Assembly (NCBI GenBank): GCA_938036315.1
Contig: CALHPK010000024.1
Location: 1 to 11,051 of the forward strand
Reading direction: 5' to 3'
Origin: an uncultured bacterium
Lineage (GTDB): Bacteria; Calescibacteriota; Calescibacteriia; Calescibacteriales; Calescibacteriaceae
DNA length: 11,051 nucleotides
Positions 6,551-11,051 of this stretch are shown here, one piece after another (the stretch's first letter is position 1; each line of letters opens with the position of its first letter). The notes under the pieces were generated by a model, which did no database searches, was not told the origin of the DNA, and saw only the letters and a program-made list of their open reading frames with translations. A program made the translations under genes and the position numbers.

Positions 6551-8182
6551 ATGAATAATATAATACAAAAGCTCATTGACATTCTACTGAACCAACTTCA
6601 GAATGGAACTCTATCATCCCAAGTCATTCAGGACCGATCAGATTTTCAGGAGATATTAGATAGTATCATTGAAGATGTCTCGGGTAAAGCAAATGAAAAA
6701 AATTATAATGAGGTTGTTGATCTATTAAAAGAAAAGAAAGCAGAAGAAGATAATTCTGGTAAATCAGATTTTTCTGAGGCAACTTTGTATGATGCTGATA
6801 CTTTAGCAGATATTTATCTTATAAATTTACAAAATCAGGTAAAAGATCTGCAAGCTCAGATGAATCAAGAAATCAGAGATGGAAAAGCTGAATCAAAGAA
6901 AGAAATTCTTACAATCAAATATGATCAGCAAATTAGCGAATATGCACAAAAGATTATAATGAAAAACAATCAAGAGAAAATAATCGATTTGGGAAGTAAT
7001 GAAAAATTTATTAGTAATGAAAAATTTATTAGCAATGAAAAATTTACTGATCTTCAAAACATTGTTCAGAAAGAGAATCTTAATAGTAATGGTGTAAAAG
7101 ACGATGAATCTGAAATTAAGAAAGCTCAAATTGTAAACTCTGTTGATCAGAATCAAGAAAAGATACAAAATGTAAAATATGATAATTCAGATTCCCAGAA
7201 GGTAAGAGATGGTAGTCAAGGTACACAAAGAAGCAATAGTGTGCTGCAGGATCCCACACAGAAGAGTAATTTTGAGGTGATCTTACGTAATTATAAAAAT
7301 AGCCAGCCAGAAGAACTTGTTTCTCAAGTCAATGTTGTATCACAGGATAATGAATATAATCAGGGAGCTGATTTTGTAAGGAGAGGGAATCAAATTGGCA
7401 TTGATGACAATAGAGATTATGGCAAAAATTTTGTAGGTCAATTGGGTGAGATCAAGAGAGAGCAGAGCGTAAGGGAAGCAGGAAAGGGTGAGTCCAGTAA
7501 TCAGATGGCAGTGGATCAGGATGAATATAATCAGGGAGCTGATTTTGTAAGGAGAGGGAATCAAATTGGCATTGATGACAATAGAGATTATGGCAAAAAT
7601 TTTGTAGGTCAATTGGGTGAGATCAAGAGAGAGCAGGGCATAAGGGAAGCAGGAAAGGGTGAACCCAGTAATCAGATAGCAGTGAATCAGTTTAGTGAAC
7701 TTCGTATGAAAGAAGATCTAAAGGGAGTTGAGTTGCAAAGTCAGCAATCGGTGCAAAATCAAGATCCCTTAGCGAAAGTTCAGAGAGTAAAAGAATTTAT
7801 TTTGGAATCTATAAGGACGGTTCTAAGTTCAAATCAGTCTAAGGCGATTGTAGAAGGAAATATCTATGGATCTAAGATTACAGTTGAGGTTGTTGTTAAT
7901 TCAGCAAAAGATCTTTATTTATTGATATCTACTCCTGACACATCATTAAAAAATGAACTCTCAAAGAATTATGACGATTTGAAAAGATTTGTTGAAAATG
8001 GCGGATTCAACTTAATGGGACTGGATGTTGGCTCAAGAGAGCACAGGGGAGATGCAGGGATGTTTGAGAGTAGATCTATTCCTTTTGAATTCCCAAAAGT
8101 CCAGTTCCCATATTCTCAGGAAAAAATTTCCCATGGTACAACTTTTGCCAATTATAAAGGGAGGATAAGCTTTTTAGCATAA
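6551..8182 (+). CDS. fliK: Flagellar hook-length control protein FliK
   Basis: A 543-residue protein. FliK is exported during hook growth, measures hook length and switches the export gate from rod/hook to filament substrates. The long N-terminal and central part is low-complexity and rich in Gln, Asn, Asp, Ser and Lys, as expected of the disordered ruler. It contains three tandem SNEKF(I/T) units (149-166) and a 57-residue tandem duplication (268-324, 325-380). The C-terminal region (about 413-498) has the predicted beta-rich pattern of the FliK switch domain: VEGNIYGSKITVEVVV, DLYLLIS, then a helix with LKRFVENGGFNLMGLDVG. Primary sequence similarity to known FliK is weak, so the call leans on the C-terminal pattern and the place between the MotE-like gene and flgD. 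No Shine-Dalgarno is clear before the ATG. The coding DNA is more AT-rich than flgE. It ends 32 nt before flgD. Confidence 0.85.
   Translation: MNNIIQKLIDILLNQLQNGTLSSQVIQDRSDFQEILDSIIEDVSGKANEKNYNEVVDLLKEKKAEEDNSGKSDFSEATLYDADTLADIYLINLQNQVKDLQAQMNQEIRDGKAESKKEILTIKYDQQISEYAQKIIMKNNQEKIIDLGSNEKFISNEKFISNEKFTDLQNIVQKENLNSNGVKDDESEIKKAQIVNSVDQNQEKIQNVKYDNSDSQKVRDGSQGTQRSNSVLQDPTQKSNFEVILRNYKNSQPEELVSQVNVVSQDNEYNQGADFVRRGNQIGIDDNRDYGKNFVGQLGEIKREQSVREAGKGESSNQMAVDQDEYNQGADFVRRGNQIGIDDNRDYGKNFVGQLGEIKREQGIREAGKGEPSNQIAVNQFSELRMKEDLKGVELQSQQSVQNQDPLAKVQRVKEFILESIRTVLSSNQSKAIVEGNIYGSKITVEVVVNSAKDLYLLISTPDTSLKNELSKNYDDLKRFVENGGFNLMGLDVGSREHRGDAGMFESRSIPFEFPKVQFPYSQEKISHGTTFANYKGRISFLA
6995..7048 (+). 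repeat. Three tandem copies of an 18-bp unit within fliK
   Basis: AGTAATGAAAAATTTATT occurs at 6995-7012 and 7013-7030 exactly, and at 7031-7048 with two changes. It is in frame and encodes SNEKFI, SNEKFI, SNEKFT in the ruler region. The period of 18 bases keeps the frame when copies are gained or lost. Confidence 0.95.
7350..7690 (+). repeat. 171-bp tandem duplication (57 codons) within fliK
   Basis: The unit at 7350-7520 is repeated at 7521-7690. The first 116 bases (7350-7465 and 7521-7636) are identical. Six differences, all transitions, lie in the final part of the unit; five change an amino acid (S/G, V/I, S/P, M/I, D/N). The duplication is in frame and adds one extra copy of a peptide starting EYNQGADFVRRGNQ. 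Its near identity indicates a recent event or ongoing conversion between copies. Confidence 0.97.
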
Positions 8183-8214
8183 AATGTTTGAGAGAAAAAG
8201 GAGGGTAGAAAGCT

Positions 8215-8892
8215 ATGATTAATGAAGGTAATCAAATTTCCGACATTCTGAATTCATTGGGAGGTGCGCAAAGGAACATTGTTAATCAAAACTCAAGAAT
8301 AGATAAGGATAGTTTTTTAAAGTTATTGTTCACTCAGCTGAAATATCAAGATTTTGAATCTTCAGTTGATTATAAAGATTTACTCTCACAGCTTTCTATT
8401 TTAGCTCAGATTGAGCAATCGATGAATGTTTCAAGGCAAATTCAGGAGCTAGCAAAATCTGTGACGAGGATGAATTTTCTCTCGGCGTCTGCAATCTTGG
8501 GGAAGAACGCTTTTGTTGATGGTGATGCTTTATCTGTTTCAGGGGGAGTTCCTGAGTCTTTACCTGCCTTTTCTATTGATATACCTGTAAACCGTGTTAT
8601 TGTTAAGATAAAAGCTCAGGGTGGACTTACGGTAAGAACTATAGAGCTAAATAATGTTCCTGCGGGAAAGCATTTTGTCAGTTGGGATGGCAAAAATGAT
8701 GCAGGAAACACTGTGCAGGAAGGGGAATATACTTTTGAGGTCCAAGCATATGATAGCTTTGGCAACAAGTTTGCTCCATCAAAACTTGTCTATGGGAAAA
8801 TTGATTCTATAACTTTAGAGGGAACATCGGTAAAGTTTGGAATGGGGAAAACGAAATTTGAATTTGAAAAAGTAACGGAGGTAAAAGAATAA
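8215..8892 (+). CDS. flgD: Flagellar hook capping/assembly protein FlgD
   Basis: A 225-residue protein of normal FlgD length. FlgD forms the temporary cap at the tip of the growing hook and guides FlgE subunits into place; it is exported and later shed. The N-terminal signature is clear: KDSFLKLLFTQLKYQDFESSVD (about 31-52), equivalent to 'FL.LLvtQLknQDPlnP.d', then LLSQLSILAQIEQSMN. The central and C-terminal part carries the FlgD Ig-like/FLG-Tudor region, with GKHFVSWDGKNDAGNTVQEGEYTFEVQAYDSFG (about 151-183). The Pro of the usual QDP is replaced (QDFES). Translation starts at ATG 8215 behind AAGGAGGG (8199-8206), a strong Shine-Dalgarno at normal spacing. It follows fliK by 32 nt and precedes flgE by 22 nt, so the three are co-transcribed in all likelihood. 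Confidence 0.95.
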   Translation: MINEGNQISDILNSLGGAQRNIVNQNSRIDKDSFLKLLFTQLKYQDFESSVDYKDLLSQLSILAQIEQSMNVSRQIQELAKSVTRMNFLSASAILGKNAFVDGDALSVSGGVPESLPAFSIDIPVNRVIVKIKAQGGLTVRTIELNNVPAGKHFVSWDGKNDAGNTVQEGEYTFEVQAYDSFGNKFAPSKLVYGKIDSITLEGTSVKFGMGKTKFEFEKVTEVKE

Positions 8893-8914
8893 CAAAAAAA
8901 GGAGGTAAGTAACT

Positions 8915-10318
8915 ATGCCAATGCCATCTTTGTTTGTAGGTAGAACGGGGGTTCAAACCCACGCAAGGGGGCTTCAGGTTATAGCAGATAACGTGACTAA
9001 TGTAAATACAGTCGGCTTCAAATCTTCCCGTCCCGAGTTCATTGATATTCTGCCAACAGGCTTCATAGGCGAGCAATTCGGTAGAGGTGTAACCATAGGT
9101 GAGGTGAGAATTCTACATACTCAGGGAACATTAGAATTTACAGGGGTTGATACCGATATGGCAATAGATGGTGAGGGGTTCTTTATCGTCAAAGATATTC
9201 CTCGTTTCGGAGTATATTACACTAGAAATGGTCAATTCGAGGTTGACAGGAATGGTTATTTAGTGAACAGGTTAGTTGATGGCAGAGAGGGGTTACGTGT
9301 TCAGGGATGGCAAGTCGTTATTGAGCAGGATACCGGAGAGATAAGACATGCAGGACCTTTAGGCGATATACAGATTCCTTTTGTTGATTCACCCCCGAAA
9401 GCCACGACAAAAGCTAACTTTGGGATAAATCTTGATTCTCGCATTGGTGTTATACCATCTCCACCTTTCCCCGCATTTGACCCTGATGACCCTTCAACTT
9501 ACCAATATAACACATCAATTACTGTTTTTGATTCTCTGGGGACCCCGAGAACTATAAATCTTTTCTTCAGAAAGATTCAGGAAGCAGATCCTAACGATCC
9601 AGCTTCAAGGAATATTTGGGAAGTACTCGCTACCGTTGAAGGTGGGACTATAAACTTCCCCCCACCTGATCCCTTCGGTAATCCACTTATTGGGACGCTT
9701 GAGTTTACTACCAACGGCGAGCTCTCTGCGGAGAAGGTTTTGGGTAACCTTGAAAGATCTCTAAGACTTGAGGTGACCTGGCAGAATGGACAAAGTACAT
9801 CCCCTCAGACTATAGAACTTAACTTCGGGACAAGCATCGATGAGGTCAATTTTGGATTGACCGTTCCAAAGCCAGGTGTCAAAGTCGGGCTTGATGGAAC
9901 TACCCAATTTGCATCTCCGTTCTCTACAAATTTTGTGAGCCAAGATGGTAAAACAGTGGGATCATTACTCAAATTTACCGTTGAAGAAGATGGGACAATT
10001 ATAGGGTTCTACTCAAATGGAGTTTCTCGTCCGATTGCCCAGCTTGCTATAGCAAAGTTCCCAGATAAGGATGGATTACTCAGGGTGGGGAGAACACTTT
10101 TTGCAGAAACTCCTCGATCTGGCGCTCCAGCAATAGATAAAGCTACAGTTGGTGGAAGGGGAAAAGTTATAGCTAAATCTCTGGAGCAATCCAATGTTGA
10201 TCTTGCAAATGAATTTATAAATATGATAGTGTTTCAGCGAGCATTCCAGGCGTCTGCAAGAACCATAGCTGTGTCTGATGCAATGCTTGTGGAACTTGCG
10301 GGTCTGGTAAGAGGATAA
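8915..10318 (+). CDS. flgE: Flagellar hook protein FlgE
   Basis: A 467-residue hook subunit, the polymer that forms the flexible joint between rod and filament. The N-terminal rod/hook signature (about 19-45) reads GLQVIADNVTNVNTVGFKSSRPEF, close to the consensus 'l.vI.nNiAN.nT.GFK.sr..F'. Next come TDMAIDGEGFFIV (about 80-92) and YYTRNGQFEVDRNGYLVN (about 101-118), typical of FlgE. The C-terminal signature LEQSNVDLANEFINMIVFQRAFQASARTI is near-canonical, with Phe in place of the usual Tyr. There is no cysteine, so the lysinoalanine cross-linking known in spirochaete hooks is not possible by that route. The start is set by AAAGGAGGTA (8898-8907). It is the last gene of the fliJ-flgE run; no convincing terminator follows. 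Its base composition is less AT-rich than that of fliK. Confidence 0.96.
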   Translation: MPMPSLFVGRTGVQTHARGLQVIADNVTNVNTVGFKSSRPEFIDILPTGFIGEQFGRGVTIGEVRILHTQGTLEFTGVDTDMAIDGEGFFIVKDIPRFGVYYTRNGQFEVDRNGYLVNRLVDGREGLRVQGWQVVIEQDTGEIRHAGPLGDIQIPFVDSPPKATTKANFGINLDSRIGVIPSPPFPAFDPDDPSTYQYNTSITVFDSLGTPRTINLFFRKIQEADPNDPASRNIWEVLATVEGGTINFPPPDPFGNPLIGTLEFTTNGELSAEKVLGNLERSLRLEVTWQNGQSTSPQTIELNFGTSIDEVNFGLTVPKPGVKVGLDGTTQFASPFSTNFVSQDGKTVGSLLKFTVEEDGTIIGFYSNGVSRPIAQLAIAKFPDKDGLLRVGRTLFAETPRSGAPAIDKATVGGRGKVIAKSLEQSNVDLANEFINMIVFQRAFQASARTIAVSDAMLVELAGLVRG

Positions 10319-10470
10319 AGTATATAAGATAAAAAAGAATATATAAGATCAAAGATAAAAAAATGGAATGAGATAATAATAGAAGATTATTTCAGAGTTA
10401 CGGTGTTCTCTGAACACAATCTGACTCAATTATAAATATTCATCACGACACAAATAAAGCGTTCAAAAAC
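10319..10470. other. AT-rich gap between flgE and the flagellin promoter
   Basis: I see no gene here. It begins with purine-rich repeats: TATATAAGAT at 10321-10330 and again at 10340-10349, and AAGATAAAAAA twice. A hairpin, GTGTTC-TCT-GAACAC (10403-10417), is not followed by a T run, so it is a doubtful terminator for flgE. Confidence 0.4.
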
Positions 10471-10499
10471 TTGACTTTTCATATTAAGGTGATTATATT
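10471..10499 (+). promoter_or_regulatory. Sigma70-type promoter for the downstream flagellin
   Basis: TTGACT (10471-10476) and TATATT (10494-10499) are 17 nt apart, the ideal spacing for the housekeeping sigma factor. An overlapping TATAAT lies at 10499-10504 but with 22-nt spacing. Transcription would start near 10506, giving a leader of about 55 nt. I found no sigma28 (TAAA...CCGATAA-like) or sigma54 match before this gene, although many flagellins use those. Confidence 0.6.
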
Positions 10500-10511
10500 A
10501 TAATTGCAAAA

Positions 10512-10553
10512 AGGGACTTCCCTATCAGAAGGGATTCCCTGAGCAAGGAGGTG
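10512..10553 (+). promoter_or_regulatory. Structured flagellin mRNA leader with three ANGGA motifs (possible CsrA target)
   Basis: The leader holds two near-identical hairpin units, AGGGACTTCCCT (10512-10523) and AGGGATTCCCT (10530-10540). They can fold separately, or as one long imperfect stem (10512-10516 with 10536-10540, and 10519-10523 with 10530-10534). The Shine-Dalgarno AAGGAGGTG (10545-10553) follows, 7 nt before the ATG. ANGGA, the core of CsrA binding sites, occurs at 10512-10516, 10530-10534 and 10545-10549; the last overlaps the Shine-Dalgarno. GGA-to-GGA spacings are 18 and 15 nt. The motifs sit partly in stems rather than in loops, so CsrA control is an inference. Confidence 0.5.
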
Positions 10554-10560
10554 GTTACCA

Positions 10561-11051
10561 ATGCCAGTACCTGTCTTAACAAATAAACACGGTTTAGTAG
10601 CAACAGAGGATCTAAGGCGTGCGACAATAGAACTTGGAGGTGTAATGAAACGCCTCCAAACAGGCAAGAGGGTCAACTCAGCTGCAGATGATGTTGGTGC
10701 TCTGTTTCAAGGTAATATACTCACACGAGCTCTTTCTTCTCTCCAACTTGCCTCAGAACAGGTTGCAAAAGCTCAGTCTCTCCTACAGAAGATAGAGGAT
10801 ACAGTTGAGAGCATATACGGGATACTTGCGCAGATGAAGTCAAATGCTGAAAGGGCAAAGGAATCGGATGACTCAGGTGAGATAAACTCTCTGCAGGCAT
10901 CCTCAGACAGGCTGTATGAAGAGATAAGGAAGATAGTCAGATCAACAGTGTGGAGGAACCAACAACTTCTAAGAGGTGGACTCGGAAACAGAGTCATCGG
11001 TCCCACTTCTATAAGTGTAGGAGACAGCGGCGGCAATGTCTATGCTACGAT
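10561..11051 (+). CDS. Flagellin, N-terminal part (3' truncated by window edge)
   Basis: The first 163 codons of a flagellin, the filament subunit. The conserved D0/D1 N-terminal helices are visible: LTNKHGLVATEDLRRA (6-21), the hallmark RLQTGKRVNSAADDVGAL (31-48), a long helix through QVAKAQSLLQKIEDTVESI (67-85), and EINSLQASSDRLYEEI (107-122) leading to RNQQLLRGG (132-140). The segment equal to the TLR5-recognised LQRVRELAV of Salmonella FliC reads ILAQMKSNA here, without the key Arg and Leu. The gene has its own promoter, a structured leader and a strong Shine-Dalgarno, consistent with high expression separate from the hook operon. The C-terminus lies beyond the window, so it cannot be compared with the upstream flagellin tail to see whether they are close paralogues. 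Confidence 0.95.
   Translation, partial: MPVPVLTNKHGLVATEDLRRATIELGGVMKRLQTGKRVNSAADDVGALFQGNILTRALSSLQLASEQVAKAQSLLQKIEDTVESIYGILAQMKSNAERAKESDDSGEINSLQASSDRLYEEIRKIVRSTVWRNQQLLRGGLGNRVIGPTSISVGDSGGNVYAT

Noticed and set aside
7340-7612. Open frame on the - strand, with internal repeat
   Set aside because: It is the mirror of the fliK duplication; its hydrophobic, Ile-rich product simply reflects antisense reading of AT-rich DNA.
6995-7690. CRISPR-like array
   Set aside because: The repeats are directly tandem without spacers and encode in-frame peptide repeats in fliK.
10403-10417. Hairpin as the terminator of flgE
   Set aside because: The stem is only 6 bp and no T run follows.

Overview
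The window is a flagellar gene cluster from an unidentified, AT-rich bacterium. All recognisable genes lie on the + strand. The genes encode a flagellar rod/hook export set and an HtrA-type envelope protease. Arg is read mostly from AGA/AGG and Ile often from ATA, and the proteins are rich in Lys, Glu and Ile. By inference this fits a deep-branching, possibly thermophilic, Gram-negative-type bacterium, but I cannot name the phylum.

Layout. At 1-157 is the 3' end of one flagellin gene, closed by a good hairpin terminator (168-207). After a gene-free stretch comes a radical SAM/SPASM enzyme (434-1477). A housekeeping group follows: an HtrA/DegQ-like serine protease (1619-3178), holo-ACP synthase acpS (3231-3596) and an unusual trans-prenyl diphosphate synthase (3626-4576). 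The synthase overlaps fliJ by 44 nt, which leads into fliJ - motE/ylxF-like - fliK - flgD - flgE (4533-10318). This is the same order as the middle of the Bacillus fla/che operon, but fliE/F/G/H/I are absent upstream. A second flagellin gene starts at 10561 and runs off the window. It has its own sigma70-type promoter and a structured leader.

How the genes work together. FliJ (export stalk), the MotE/YlxF-like coiled-coil protein, FliK (hook-length ruler and export switch), FlgD (hook cap) and FlgE (hook subunit) form the hook-assembly and substrate-switch module. The flagellins at both ends are the filament products exported after the switch. HtrA, AcpS and the prenyl synthase are envelope, lipid and isoprenoid functions that appear to be co-transcribed. 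The radical SAM enzyme next to a flagellin gene could be a modification enzyme, but its substrate is unknown.

Most notable points. The second flagellin leader carries three ANGGA motifs, the last on the Shine-Dalgarno, matching the CsrA-controlled flagellin pattern. FliK contains a nearly perfect, recent 57-residue tandem duplication in its ruler region. A good -24/-12 (sigma54) match lies just upstream of fliK. The MotE-like protein has a greatly lengthened coiled coil. The prenyl synthase lacks the loop that normally follows its second Asp-rich motif. Nothing here amounts to a clearly new defence or mobile system.
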